Source of the DNA: Flavobacterium nackdongense
GTDB taxonomy: Bacteria > Bacteroidota > Bacteroidia > Flavobacteriales > Flavobacteriaceae
Length of the DNA stretch: 64,000 bases
Direction: 5' to 3'
Assembly (NCBI RefSeq): GCF_004355225.1
Contig: NZ_CP037933.1
Location: 434,001 to 498,000, forward strand
The translations under genes and the position numbers were made by a program. The notes beneath the pieces were generated by a model. It did no database searches, had not been told where the DNA came from, and worked only from the letters and a program-made list of their open reading frames with translations. Shown in pieces: positions 41,235-50,772 of the stretch; position 1 is the first letter of the stretch, and the number at the start of each line of letters is the position of its first letter.

Positions 41235-42359
41235 ATGAAAACAATTTTATTCATCATCCAAAAGGAGTTCAAGCAAATCTTTAGAAATAAAGCAATGCTT
41301 CCTATTATTTTTGTTTTGCCCTTGGTGCAATTGCTTATTCTATCGAATGCGGCGAGTTTTGAAATCAAGAACATCAAGTTTTCTTATGTTGACAACGATC
41401 ATTCGGTAGCTTCAAGAGAATTAATTTCGAAATTTGAAGCGTCCAAATATTTCAACATCATCAAAAGTTTTTCATCCAAAAAAGAAGCCGATTTACAGAT
41501 GCAAACCGGAAAAGTGGATGTCATTCTCGAGATTCCCAATCATTTTGAACGGGATTTAATTACCGAAAATAACACGAATTTATCAGTCAGCATCAACGCC
41601 ATCGATGGTGCGGCGGCAGGAGTGGAGAGTGTGTATATTTCTCAAATCATCAACGGTTTTAACCAAAAAATCCAAACGCAATTGTACCAATACAATGATG
41701 CTTCTTATGTTCAGACGGTGAATATTGTCACGATTCCATCGTTTTGGTACAACAATACGCTGAACTATAAGACTTTTATGGTTCCGGGAATCTTGGTTTT
41801 GCTAGTCACGATGTTGACGCTTTTTCTGTCTTCGATGAATATTGTACGCGAAAAAGAAATGGGTACTTTGGAACAAATCAACGTGACGCCCATTCGAAAA
41901 TATCAGTTTATTATTGGAAAATTGTTTCCGTTTTGGGTTTTGGGATTGGTGATTTTGACCGTAGGATTAACTATTGCCAAAGTCATTTTCAGCGTTCCTA
42001 TTTTAGGAAGTATTGGTTTGATTTACTTTTTTACTTCGATATATTTGTTGGTCATTCTCGGCATAGGATTAATCATTTCTAACTATTCCGACACACAGCA
42101 ACAAGCGATGTTTGTGGCCTGGTTTTTTACCGTTATTTTCATCTTAATGAGCGGATTATTTACCCCCATCGAAAGTATGCCTCAATGGGCACAAAATATA
42201 ACTTTGTTCAATCCCATCCGCTATTTTGTAGAAATTATTCGGATGGTGATGCTCAAAGGTGCTACGTTTTCAGATATTTCGAGACCGTTTATTATGATTG
42301 CTTGTTATGCGATTGTATTGAATGGAATAGCGGTTTGGAGCTATAGAAAAGTGAATTGA
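41235..42359 (+). CDS. ABC-2 type permease (YbhR/YbhS-like), second
   Basis: 374 residues, same plan as the preceding permease: helix near 18-38, periplasmic domain to about 175, five C-terminal helices, and the coupling segment VREKEMGTLEQINVTPIRKYQFIIGK. Last gene of the efflux operon. Its TGA stop (42357-42359) directly abuts the stop codon of the convergent porin gene (42360), leaving no room for a terminator between them. Confidence 0.93.
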   Translation: MKTILFIIQKEFKQIFRNKAMLPIIFVLPLVQLLILSNAASFEIKNIKFSYVDNDHSVASRELISKFEASKYFNIIKSFSSKKEADLQMQTGKVDVILEIPNHFERDLITENNTNLSVSINAIDGAAAGVESVYISQIINGFNQKIQTQLYQYNDASYVQTVNIVTIPSFWYNNTLNYKTFMVPGILVLLVTMLTLFLSSMNIVREKEMGTLEQINVTPIRKYQFIIGKLFPFWVLGLVILTVGLTIAKVIFSVPILGSIGLIYFFTSIYLLVILGIGLIISNYSDTQQQAMFVAWFFTVIFILMSGLFTPIESMPQWAQNITLFNPIRYFVEIIRMVMLKGATFSDISRPFIMIACYAIVLNGIAVWSYRKVN

Positions 42360-43535
42360 TTAAAGTACAAGTAGCGGAGCAATTATACCAAAGCTTAGTT
42401 GTCCGCTGGAATAATCCACAGCGTTGAATTGAGTTTGGGCATAGGAAGAATAATTGTATTTTTTAGCAATATAACCTACATAAAACTTCAGATTTAAATC
42501 AGAAAAGGGCGTGTATTCCATTGTTGGAATTATACCGTATGAAGTTGCTAAACAGTCGCTTTTGTTTGGATCTGGATTTCCATTCCAATACGAATTATTG
42601 GCCATTAAAGTCAGCAGTACATCTACCTTGGGTTGAATTTTATATTCGGCCCGAATCCAATTGTCGATATAAGTTACCTCCTGAGCGGCATAAGGATGTT
42701 GTTTTTTGATGATGTTCGATACCACACATTTTTGGTCTAAATCTTCGTTACTGTATTGAAAATCATAGTACAAGGTCAGTTTTCCAGTCTTGAATTTATT
42801 ACCCAAAGCCAGATAATTTCGGTTGCAATTTTCGGCATCTATAAATCGAGCAGCACTGTAAGTTGTTTCCAGTTTGGAATCAAAAAGATGGCCTTTCCAG
42901 TTGGCTACGATACTCAAAGGCGTTTTTGTGGCTACAATTCCGGGAGGTGCCGTTGTACCATATTGCTCCTGAAAAGTTTTTGTTCTTGCATTTAAAACTT
43001 GAAAATTAAATGTGTTTTTACGGTCCTCCAATGAATAGGTGAAAGCAGCACCCACCTGAAAATTATCTGATTTATCATTGATAACATTATACGATAATAT
43101 CTCAATGGGATTGATCAAAAGTTCATAACCACCCCAATCTCCAATCATTTTTCCCAGAGTCAATTTGGTTTTAGGTGTCAGTTCTATATTCAAATAAGCC
43201 AAATCAACAGCGCGACTCAGATTATCAATCGTAGTAGGATCAGGGATTTTGGTATAACGGTTCCGGAATCTAAAATATACTTTATCGTGAATTTTTCCCT
43301 TAATTTCAAAGCGAAGTTGATTTACTGCAAATTGAGAACTCATCAAATCGCCATCCACAAAACAATTATCAAAACCCATTCGAGTATTGAAAAGTACATC
43401 GACCTCTTTCAGAATTGTAATTTTTGAATCTGGAATTATAGGAGGCATTTTGATGATAGATTCTTGTGGTTGCTTTTGTCCAAAGGAGAACAGCGACGTT
43501 AACAGCAAGGCAAAATAGAAAAAATAGTTCTTCAT
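42360..43535 (-). CDS. Outer-membrane porin (phosphate-selective porin O/P type fold)
   Basis: 391 residues from MKNYFFYFAL, with a signal peptide (about 1-20); the ATG at 43553 is upstream of this signal and less likely. The body is a series of amphipathic beta-strands with the OprO/P pattern (VNQLRFEIKGKIHDKVYFRFRNRY; DLAYLNIELTPKTKLTLGKMIGDWGGYE) and ends in a hydrophobic strand (FGIIAPLLVL). It allows diffusion of small solutes. The carbonic anhydrase gene lies 66 bp upstream on the same strand; a bicarbonate or anion role is possible but unproven. Confidence 0.82.
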   Translation of the reverse strand: MKNYFFYFALLLTSLFSFGQKQPQESIIKMPPIIPDSKITILKEVDVLFNTRMGFDNCFVDGDLMSSQFAVNQLRFEIKGKIHDKVYFRFRNRYTKIPDPTTIDNLSRAVDLAYLNIELTPKTKLTLGKMIGDWGGYELLINPIEILSYNVINDKSDNFQVGAAFTYSLEDRKNTFNFQVLNARTKTFQEQYGTTAPPGIVATKTPLSIVANWKGHLFDSKLETTYSAARFIDAENCNRNYLALGNKFKTGKLTLYYDFQYSNEDLDQKCVVSNIIKKQHPYAAQEVTYIDNWIRAEYKIQPKVDVLLTLMANNSYWNGNPDPNKSDCLATSYGIIPTMEYTPFSDLNLKFYVGYIAKKYNYSSYAQTQFNAVDYSSGQLSFGIIAPLLVL

Positions 43536-43601
43536 TAGTAATTTTTGTTGCAAAGACAGTACTGCATTATTCCCAATGCATTCGTACTGAGTACAAATTA
43601 T

Positions 43602-44276
43602 TTAAATTTTGGTGTTTGTATCGAAAGTCACTTTTCCGGTTTCAATATCGTACAAAGCCCCAATAATTTTGACTTTTTTTGAATCGTAGAACGCTTTCAA
43701 AATTGGTTCAGATCCTTTCAAATAAGTTAGACCGTGTTCAATATTGGCATCAATAGCTTTATCGAGATGTAACTCGAGATGGCTTTCCAGATTTTTTTCT
43801 TCTTGTTCGCTTTCGATGTATTCAATTATTTTTTTGATGTGATCGAAATGCTCGTAATGTCCTTCAGATTTGATGAATGCTTTTATGGCGCCGCAATCTT
43901 TATGTCCCATCACCACAACCAACTTGCAGTCTAAATGTTCGACAGCATACTCAATACTTCCTAATTCATAGTCTCCCATCACATTTCCTGCGGTGCGAAT
44001 CGAGAAAATATCGCCCAATCCTTGGTCAAAAACCAATTCGGCAGGCACGCGTGAATCGGAGCAACTGACCACAATGGCAAACGGATGTTGTCCTTTTTTC
44101 AGTTCACGCAATCTCTCTAGTGTTTCATCGGGATGAACGGGTTTTCCGGCGGCAAATCGTTTATTTCCTTCTTGGAGTTTTTGTAGTGGAGAGAATTTGG
44201 ATTCATCGTTAGTTTTCGTTTGAGTACAAGAAATGAACACGCTAATCAACAATCCATAGAGTAGACTTTTTTTCAT
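43602..44276 (-). CDS. Beta-class carbonic anhydrase, lipoprotein
   Basis: 224 residues. Zinc ligands are complete: Cys72 and Asp74/Arg76 dyad in SCSDSR, His125 and Cys128 in GHKDCG. The N-terminus has a lipoprotein signal with Cys17 (VFIS-C), so this enzyme is placed in the envelope, unlike the usual cytoplasmic beta type. It interconverts carbon dioxide and bicarbonate. Upstream on the minus strand a TAATTTTG -7-like box is at 44352-44359. Confidence 0.94.
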   Translation of the reverse strand: MKKSLLYGLLISVFISCTQTKTNDESKFSPLQKLQEGNKRFAAGKPVHPDETLERLRELKKGQHPFAIVVSCSDSRVPAELVFDQGLGDIFSIRTAGNVMGDYELGSIEYAVEHLDCKLVVVMGHKDCGAIKAFIKSEGHYEHFDHIKKIIEYIESEQEEKNLESHLELHLDKAIDANIEHGLTYLKGSEPILKAFYDSKKVKIIGALYDIETGKVTFDTNTKI

Positions 44277-44692
44277 GATTATTTTATAAAATTAAAACAC
44301 CAATAAGTCCATCTGAAAAAGTAGACAATCCTATTTTTGTTTACGACACAACAAAATTAGGAACATGAAACCGCATAAATATTGACATTTATCATATTTT
44401 GAAGCCTATTTCAGTTTCAAACGATATCGTTAATATCTTGTTATTTTTATTCAATGTAACAGTTGTTGCATAAAAAACAATTGAGTTCAATTAAGGAAGA
44501 AAATTAGCAGTCAGCAGAACTTTTTAAAGAATATCTTAGGTAGTAATTAAGAGTTAGGAAACTCCGCAGTGTAGTTCGATGAATAGACCTATTCTGTTTT
44601 GGCAGCTTGGACGAGTATGATTTTATAAACAGTTCAAATGTTCCTCCTAGATAATAATAAAATAAACCAGGTTTTTGGCTCGCATTAAAATC
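44277..44692. other. 416-bp intergenic region with palindromes
   Basis: No gene seen. It contains the perfect 12-bp palindrome AACGATATCGTT (44420-44431) and TGTAAC-AGTT-GTTGCA (44455-44470), one mismatch from the dyad at the sulfur-cluster promoters. The spacing to a -7 box is not matched here on either strand, so the second is only a possible site. The rest shows nothing I can name. Confidence 0.4.
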
Positions 44693-46240
44693 CTATTTAT
44701 TTTGCAAACTATTCAATACTTTTTTATCAATCTTGGCGGTTACACTAATATTTGAACCAACTAAGTCTGGGATTTCATACACCACAGAAAATCCCATAAT
44801 CATTGCCGCTTCTGGTTCCTTTAGTTTGAATTCTGACTCTAGCCACCTCGTGAGGTCTGTTGTTGCAATTTTCATCGCTTGGTCTAAAGTGGCTGCAATG
44901 CCAATACTTTTAATAAAATCATTTGATTCCACTCTTGGAATATGGTATTTATTTTTTACTAGTTCAACACTAAATTGAATATCCATTGAAGTTTCCATTG
45001 CATTTCCAGTCAATTCGCCATCCCCTTGAGCAGCATGCCCATCACCAAAATACAAATAGGCACCTTGAACCGAAATGGGTAGATATAGCGTTGAGCCGTC
45101 GGTAATCGTTTTTTCCTCCATATTTCCACCAAAATTACCTGAATCTCTGGATGAAACACCTGTCCCTAAACTTGAAGCAACTCCTACACAGCCCAGAAAT
45201 GGTGTCAAAGGAATTCTGTAGTTTTTTAAACCATTGGAAGGACTTTCCATTTTTAAATAGTTGTTTTTTGTATCTATTAGCCAAGAATTGTCTATTCGTT
45301 CATTTTTTTTGTTTGATAAATAGCTCGTTTCTAGTGCGTTTTCAACTATATTTCGCCCACTAAAAGCCCAACCTCGGTTTGTTTTTACAGAAATGATTTT
45401 TATGGCAATAATGTCACCTGGCATCGAGTTTTCAATGTAAAAAGGTCCTGTTAAAGGATTGCCTCCCCAAGTTACTTTTTTGGAGTTTTTATCTGTACCG
45501 CTGGCATCGACAGTTGAAGTGCTTACCGTGTCGCCGGAAACTAAATTTAGAACTGGCTTTTCTAACGAGGAATAGTTTCTACAAAATTGAGTTGGCTCAT
45601 AAAAATAAGATTTAGGCTTCTGGTTCTCAGTTTCTTTTAGAGCCTTCCATTTTGATACCGTCCCTTCTTTATCTATAAAAGTCCCTTCAAGTTTAGTGTT
45701 GGAAACAAACTTTCCTGTGTAGTCAAAGTCGGCAATTTTAAATTTAAAAACATCCCCAATTACAGCACCACAAAAATTTTGTCCAAAAAAAACGCCGCAA
45801 AACAAATCATTTTTCTTTTTTAATTCAACACGCTGTACAATGTCATTATCCCCTAAATTGAATTGCCAAATCCCGGAGTAATCATTAGTATTGGTTTTAA
45901 AGCCAAGGAAACTTAGTTTTACAGATGTATCATTTTCTTTGTCTGTTAAAATGATATTGGGCTCAACACCTGTTTGTTTAATATCATTACCTTTCATAGC
46001 AAAAGCTTCTTGCGCAAAATTAGCAATGAAGATTTCAGTCTTTTCTGGAAAGGAATAGCTCTTTATTTCAAAGGGTTTCAGATCACTAACTCTCGTTTGA
46101 CTTTTACCGTCAGGAGTATAACAAATTAAAGCTAAATGGTAAACGTCTTTTGAGTCGTTTACAAAGTTTATTTTGATATTTTTCTGACTATATACCAAGG
46201 CTTGAATAAAAAGTACAACTAAAAGTATTGATTTTTTCAT
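44693..46240 (-). CDS. Acetamidase/formamidase family protein with extra N-terminal domain, exported
   Basis: 515 residues with signal peptide (1-18). The C-terminal part (about 215-515) is an acetamidase/formamidase (FmdA/AmdA) domain: NSMPGDIIAIKI, NYRIPLTPFLGCVG, GDGHAAQGDGELTGNAME and the closing strand region. Before it lies a domain of about 190 residues (beta-rich, ..SGIWQFNLGDNDIVQRVELKKK..) that looks lipocalin-like and is not found in cytoplasmic formamidases. The amide substrate is unknown. Being exported and fused to a possible ligand-binding domain, it may hydrolyse a specific external amide. Monocistronic. Confidence 0.85.
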   Translation of the reverse strand: MKKSILLVVLFIQALVYSQKNIKINFVNDSKDVYHLALICYTPDGKSQTRVSDLKPFEIKSYSFPEKTEIFIANFAQEAFAMKGNDIKQTGVEPNIILTDKENDTSVKLSFLGFKTNTNDYSGIWQFNLGDNDIVQRVELKKKNDLFCGVFFGQNFCGAVIGDVFKFKIADFDYTGKFVSNTKLEGTFIDKEGTVSKWKALKETENQKPKSYFYEPTQFCRNYSSLEKPVLNLVSGDTVSTSTVDASGTDKNSKKVTWGGNPLTGPFYIENSMPGDIIAIKIISVKTNRGWAFSGRNIVENALETSYLSNKKNERIDNSWLIDTKNNYLKMESPSNGLKNYRIPLTPFLGCVGVASSLGTGVSSRDSGNFGGNMEEKTITDGSTLYLPISVQGAYLYFGDGHAAQGDGELTGNAMETSMDIQFSVELVKNKYHIPRVESNDFIKSIGIAATLDQAMKIATTDLTRWLESEFKLKEPEAAMIMGFSVVYEIPDLVGSNISVTAKIDKKVLNSLQNK

Positions 46241-46708
46241 AGTAAATTAAGGTGTTTAGAATTTCCTTTTTATAAGCATGTTAGAAGAAGAACTCAAGAC
46301 TTTCCCCAAAATGCAACTGATGTTTTTTTTTAAAATAAATGCGTCATATAATTTGATATTCTCAAACTGCCTACTCAATATTGACTCTAAAACAGCACCT
46401 GTAAAATCCTGTTTTAGTTTTGTATAGCAGGGTTGTATGGGGTTTTCCAAAAATAGTTGTCATCAGGACTTTTTTTAGGTTTACATAGGTATTAAAAATT
46501 ACAATTTTTTAATGCTATTTTTTTTCGATTATGATTAATGTAGCAGCTTTTTTGTTTGGATACCAATTCGCTAGCGAATTTAATTTTTTTTTCTACCATG
46601 TTGAGATGCTGACTAAGGATTAATTATTTCCATATTTTATTTTTTAATTCAAAGCCGACTCCAAAATGAAATTGAGTTGGCTTTAGTTATTTTGAAATAA
46701 CCGCTCTT
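46241..46708. other. 468-bp region without a supported gene
   Basis: An open frame of 64 codons (46256-46450, minus) has no recognisable features and is treated as doubtful. A hairpin (46651-46684, AAAGCC.ACTC paired with GAGT.GGCTTT) lies between this region and the RMD1-family gene and may end that transcript. The stretch 46500-46650 is A/T-rich with nothing notable. Confidence 0.4.
46651..46684 (-). terminator. Probable weak terminator of the RMD1/DUF155 gene
   Basis: Stem AAAGCCGACTC with GAGTTGGCTTT (one G-T pair), loop of about 12; downstream T run on the minus strand is poor. It is 25 bases after the stop codon. Confidence 0.5.
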
Positions 46709-47491
46709 TTAATGAAAAAAGATAGCGATAATAATTTCAATCGCAATCAAAATGATAACAATCCATTCTAGTCGCGAACTTTCTCGAACGTTGAGCACAT
46801 CGGTAAAAAGAGTCAAATTATTTTCGACAATTTGAAGGCGGTAATCCAAGTCTTTGAAACGGGTATTGATGTCAAAATTAACCTTGAGTTGCTTGTTCAA
46901 CAGGTTCAATTCTTCGTTATCCCAAACTAAATTGGGGTCATCTAAGATGTATAAATTATCAACAATACTGTTTTTTACATTCAATACTTTGCCAATATAT
47001 TTAAGTAAATTTATTTTAGAAATACTCAATTTTCCGTGATGTTCCAATTCTAAAATATAGTGTTTTGATGAAGTAATGAGTTCGTCTGTCAAGACTTCGT
47101 AATATTCTAAAGCTACCGATTGTCCGATATTGAGCATCACAATTCGTAACAGTGACGAATCTATTTTCGCAACGGTAACAAAATCGTTTTTAACCAAAAT
47201 CTTGTTTAAATGCTCGTCTGTATTGATTTTGTACTGTTCGGATAAATCCAAATCAACAATTTTGGTTGCATAATTTTTTATGAATTGAATAAATTCACTT
47301 TTAGATATAGGATCAAAATTAGCGAAAACTACAACGCCATAATCGAATACATACAAAAAGCGATTGGTTTCTGTGAGCGCATAAAAAACCTCAGAAGTGG
47401 AGCCAGAAAAGGCTTCGGCACGAAACTCGGAGCGAAATTTCTTGATATTAAATAATTCGGCAATTTGTAAGGCTTCGAGTTGAATTTCCAT
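46709..47491 (-). CDS. RMD1/YagE family (DUF155) protein with C-terminal membrane anchor
   Basis: 260 residues. The conserved DUF155 features are visible: DYGVVVFANFDP near residue 50, a central helical part (ALEYYEVLTDELI..LELEHHGKL) and a C-terminal transmembrane helix (about 240-258, WIVIILIAIEIIIAIFF). In yeast, RMD1 and relatives affect sporulation and mitochondrial translation; bacterial function is unknown. It is transcribed alone, and no context helps. Confidence 0.88.
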   Translation of the reverse strand: MEIQLEALQIAELFNIKKFRSEFRAEAFSGSTSEVFYALTETNRFLYVFDYGVVVFANFDPISKSEFIQFIKNYATKIVDLDLSEQYKINTDEHLNKILVKNDFVTVAKIDSSLLRIVMLNIGQSVALEYYEVLTDELITSSKHYILELEHHGKLSISKINLLKYIGKVLNVKNSIVDNLYILDDPNLVWDNEELNLLNKQLKVNFDINTRFKDLDYRLQIVENNLTLFTDVLNVRESSRLEWIVIILIAIEIIIAIFFH

Positions 47492-47551
47492 AGCAGAAAG
47501 TTTATTACAAATTTAACACAAATAAATTGTACTGAGCGATTGTAATAGCCA

Positions 47552-47579
47552 TAAAAAAACCGAAACTGAGTTTCGGTTT
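47552..47579 (-). terminator. Terminator of the small secreted protein gene
   Basis: Perfect stem AAACCGAAA/TTTCGGTTT (47557-47565 with 47571-47579), loop of 5, followed on the minus strand by a T run; 27 bases past the stop codon at 47606. Confidence 0.85.
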
Positions 47580-47605
47580 CTAAAAGTATATTCTTTATTA
47601 AAAGT

Positions 47606-48040
47606 CTAATACAACATTTGCGTTAATACAGAGGCCGACGAAGCCGATTTAGGCATAATCCCCAAAAGTGAAGCATATTGAGTCGCATTGACAATTCCTT
47701 TCATTTTTGATGGAAATAAATTTCTAAGTCCAGTCATTTTCGAAGCGTATCCTGCCTTATCGGTTAGCGAACTAGGCAAAATACTTTTCTTTTTGTTCAA
47801 TATTTCATTGACCAAGGAGTTTACAGCCGGTTTTTGAGCCTCTGTCAATTTCAAGCTAGGAGAAAGTAGCCCCATTACTTGATTGGATATTCCAGCAACA
47901 TCAAATGATTTTACTGCTGAGGATGTGGCTTGCGAAGCAGCAGCAGATCCAGCGGCTTTAGTAAGGTCGCCCATACTTTGCGCTTGAGTGTAACCAAATC
48001 CAGCCAAAAAAAGGCTGAGCATAATTAATTTCTTTTTCAT
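47606..48040 (-). CDS. Small secreted alpha-helical protein, unknown function
   Basis: 144 residues with a signal peptide (1-20, FGYTQAQ cleavage). The mature part is Ala/Ser-rich and helical, with a central LLSPSLKLTEAQKPAVNSLVNEILNKKKS and a tail of SASSASVLTQML. No cysteines or known motifs. Similar short periplasmic proteins with a repeated 'LTxxQ' segment exist in Bacteroidetes, but I cannot assign a family. It is divergent from the E1 gene. Confidence 0.7.
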   Translation of the reverse strand: MKKKLIMLSLFLAGFGYTQAQSMGDLTKAAGSAAASQATSSAVKSFDVAGISNQVMGLLSPSLKLTEAQKPAVNSLVNEILNKKKSILPSSLTDKAGYASKMTGLRNLFPSKMKGIVNATQYASLLGIMPKSASSASVLTQMLY

Positions 48041-48198
48041 AAAGCGTTAGTTTAAAATTTTTGATAAATATAGTTGTATTTGTTTTTCGTGCTACTCATT
48101 TTAATACTATCTTAAGGTTAATTTTGAAAATTATAACATTTACTTCGTAAACTGTTATTTTTTTATACTTTTGAAAGACTTAAAAAAAATCAATTTCT

Positions 48199-50175
48199 AT
48201 GACTTTCGACAGCAAGGACCTTAGCCACTTACAATTATTAGATTTATATAAAAGGTTACTGAAACCAAGACTTATCGAAGAAAAAATGTTGATTCTGATC
48301 CGCCAAGGAAAGGTTTCTAAATGGTTTTCTGGTATTGGCCAAGAAGCTATTGCTGTGGGTGTTACAGCAGTTTTGGATGCAGATGAATACATCTTACCAA
48401 TGCATCGAAACTTAGGTGTTTTTACCGGAAGAGATATTCCGTTATACCGACTTTTTTCGCAATGGCAGGGTAAAGCCAATGGTTTTACCAAAGGTCGGGA
48501 TCGTAGTTTTCACTTTGGCACACAGGAATTCCACATCATCGGGATGATTTCGCATTTGGGTCCGCAATTGGGCGTTGCCGACGGAATTGCATTGGCGAAT
48601 AAATTAAAACAAAACGGAAAAATTACGGCTGTTTTTACTGGCGAAGGAGCCACAAGCGAAGGTGATTTTCACGAAGCATTGAATATTGCTGCTGTTTGGG
48701 AATTGCCGGTGCTATTCATCATCGAAAATAACGGCTACGGACTTTCGACACCCACAGACGAACAATTTCGTTGTGAAAACCTAGCCGATAAAGGCATTGG
48801 TTACGGAATGGAAAGCCATATTATCGACGGAAACAATATTCTTGAAGTCTACAATAAATTATCGGAATTGAAAGCATCGATGAAAGTTAATCCGCGTCCC
48901 GTTTTATTGGAATTTAAAACTTTTAGAATGCGGGGTCACGAGGAGGCGAGTGGCACTAAATACGTTCCGCAAGACCTGATGGATACTTGGGCGATTAAAG
49001 ATCCTGTAGAAAATTACAGAAAATTTTTATTCGAAAACAGAATCCTTACCGAAGAATTCGACAGCAGTTTACGCAATGAAATTAAAGCGGAAATTGATGA
49101 AAATTGGGCTCTTGCCAATGCAGAACCGGAGATCGAAGCAACTTACGATGAAGAATTAAATGATGTTTATAAATCACATCAATATCAAGAAGTTAAACAA
49201 GCTGATGAAGTGAAAAATATTCGTTTCATTGACGCCATTTCCAGCAGCTTAAATCAATCGATGGAACGTTATGAAAACTTGGTCATAATGGGGCAAGATA
49301 TCGCCGAATATGGAGGTGCATTTAAAATTACTGATGGCTTTGTTGCGCAATTTGGAAAAGAGCGCGTTCGCAACACACCCATTTGCGAAAGTGCGATAGT
49401 TTCGGCAGGAATGGGATTGTCTATCAACGGTTACAAAGCGATTGTCGAAATGCAGTTTGCCGATTTTGTTTCCACAGGATTTAATCCGATAGTCAATTTA
49501 TTGGCCAAATCACACTACCGTTGGCAAGAAAAAGCCGATGTCGTGGTTCGAATGCCTTGCGGAGCGGGAACGCAGGCGGGACCTTTTCATTCGCAGACCA
49601 ATGAGGCTTGGTTTACTAAAACGCCTGGTTTGAAAGTGGTTTATCCTGCCTTTCCTTATGATGCCAAAGGTTTGTTGAATGAAAGTATCAACGACCCCAA
49701 TCCAGTTTTATTTTTTGAACACAAGCAATTGTACAGAAGCGTTTACCAAGACGTTCCAACCGATTATTACACCATTCCGTTGGGAAAAGCGGGTTTACTG
49801 AAAGAAGGAAATCAAGTTACGATTATCGCTTTCGGTGCGGCAGTACATTGGGCATTAGAAACTTTGGATAAGAACCCAAAAATATCAGCCGATGTTCTGG
49901 ATTTGAGAACCTTACAACCTTTGGATACGGATTCTATTTATGCTTCTGTAAAGAAGACCGGAAGAGCCATTATTTACCAAGAAGATTCTCTTTTTGGTGG
50001 CATTGCCAGCGATATTTCGGCATTGATTATGGAGAATTGTTTTGAATATTTGGATGCTCCAGTACAACGTGTAGCGAGTTTAGACAGCCCAATTCCGTTT
50101 ACCAAAGCCTTGGAAGACCAGTATTTACCGAAAATGAGGTTTGAGATAGCGTTGTTGGAGTTGTTACACTATTAA
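48199..50175 (+). CDS. 2-oxoacid dehydrogenase E1, fused alpha and beta subunits (branched-chain type)
   Basis: 658 residues. The alpha part (about 1-335) has the thiamine diphosphate motif starting [10 protein letters not shown] (148) and ending NNGYG (177-181). The beta part (about 343-658) opens [13 protein letters not shown] and has [11 protein letters not shown] and [15 protein letters not shown]. Together they form E1 of the branched-chain 2-oxoacid (or pyruvate) dehydrogenase complex, decarboxylating the 2-oxoacid and passing the acyl group to E2. E2 and E3 genes are not adjacent. In Bacteroidetes this fused form is usual. A TACTTTTG -7 box (48166-48173) is about 26 bp before the start. 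Confidence 0.94.
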   Translation: MTFDSKDLSHLQLLDLYKRLLKPRLIEEKMLILIRQGKVSKWFSGIGQEAIAVGVTAVLDADEYILPMHRNLGVFTGRDIPLYRLFSQWQGKANGFTKGRDRSFHFGTQEFHIIGMISHLGPQLGVADGIALANKLKQNGKITAVFTGEGATSEGDFHEALNIAAVWELPVLFIIENNGYGLSTPTDEQFRCENLADKGIGYGMESHIIDGNNILEVYNKLSELKASMKVNPRPVLLEFKTFRMRGHEEASGTKYVPQDLMDTWAIKDPVENYRKFLFENRILTEEFDSSLRNEIKAEIDENWALANAEPEIEATYDEELNDVYKSHQYQEVKQADEVKNIRFIDAISSSLNQSMERYENLVIMGQDIAEYGGAFKITDGFVAQFGKERVRNTPICESAIVSAGMGLSINGYKAIVEMQFADFVSTGFNPIVNLLAKSHYRWQEKADVVVRMPCGAGTQAGPFHSQTNEAWFTKTPGLKVVYPAFPYDAKGLLNESINDPNPVLFFEHKQLYRSVYQDVPTDYYTIPLGKAGLLKEGNQVTIIAFGAAVHWALETLDKNPKISADVLDLRTLQPLDTDSIYASVKKTGRAIIYQEDSLFGGIASDISALIMENCFEYLDAPVQRVASLDSPIPFTKALEDQYLPKMRFEIALLELLHY

Positions 50176-50208
50176 AAGTTATAGTCCGGAATTATTATAT
50201 AATAAATG

Positions 50209-50236
50209 AGCCATAGCGATTGTTATGGCTTTTTTT
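50209..50236 (+). terminator. Terminator of the E1 gene
   Basis: Stem AGCCATA/TATGGCT (50209-50215 with 50224-50230), loop of 8, then a T run; 33 bases after the stop codon. Confidence 0.85.
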
Positions 50237-50538
50237 GTGGAAAATGAGGATAGTTATCTTTCTTTTTCTAAAAATGACACTAAGGTGGTTTATGTTCTTG
50301 GGGTGGAGTGAGTTTTTTGATGGGACGCTGATGAAACGGATGCTTTGCAACGCAGATTAAGACTGATTTTCTATTTCTTTGGATTAAGATATAACCACAC
50401 GAAAGGATTCGTGCGGTAGCGTGGGCAAAAGTTAAAAGCGAATGCCCTTTTAATCTTAAAGGCTAATTCATTGAATGAAAATTTTCCTTACTTTTGTAAT
50501 TGTACAAGCAATAAAGTATTTATCTAAAAATATTAAAA
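50237..50538. other. Intergenic region before the toxin-antitoxin pair, with dispersed repeat words
   Basis: About 300 bp. It contains GACGCTGATGAAACGGATG..ACGCAGATTAAGACTGATTTT (50317-50360), related to the repeat at 13741-13880, and an imperfect hairpin CCACACGAA/TTCGTGCGG (50396-50418). A TACTTTTG -7 box (50489-50496) probably drives the antitoxin gene. Confidence 0.5.
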
Positions 50539-50772
50539 ATGGAAACCTTATCTATTGACATTCTAACTAAAAAACTTAAAAACGCTCCTCAAAGTGTTTT
50601 AGAACGTGTTATTGGCTATGCCGATGCCTTATTGGAAAGCCAAGAGGACCATAGTTTTGTGCTATCTGATGACCAAAAAAAAATACTCTTGAAACAGAAT
50701 AATGTTCCCCTTGAGGATTGCACAGAGGCTCACTTGGTTTATGAAAATTTAAAAAATAAATATGGCTTATAA
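50539..50772 (+). CDS. Type II antitoxin (partner of a RelE/ParE toxin)
   Basis: 77 residues, acidic and helical, METLSIDILTKKLKNAPQSV at the start. No clear ribbon-helix-helix or HTH is visible, but the position, size and 11-bp overlap with the toxin gene match antitoxins of this kind in Bacteroidetes. It would bind and neutralise the toxin and may repress the operon, although the DNA-binding part is not evident. Confidence 0.8.
   Translation: METLSIDILTKKLKNAPQSVLERVIGYADALLESQEDHSFVLSDDQKKILLKQNNVPLEDCTEAHLVYENLKNKYGL

Noticed and set aside
46256..46450. Minus-strand open frame of 64 codons downstream of the acetamidase-like gene
   Set aside because: No recognisable motif, no promoter or conserved start context, and another frame in the same stretch is also open for 30 codons. 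Composition alone does not support a gene.
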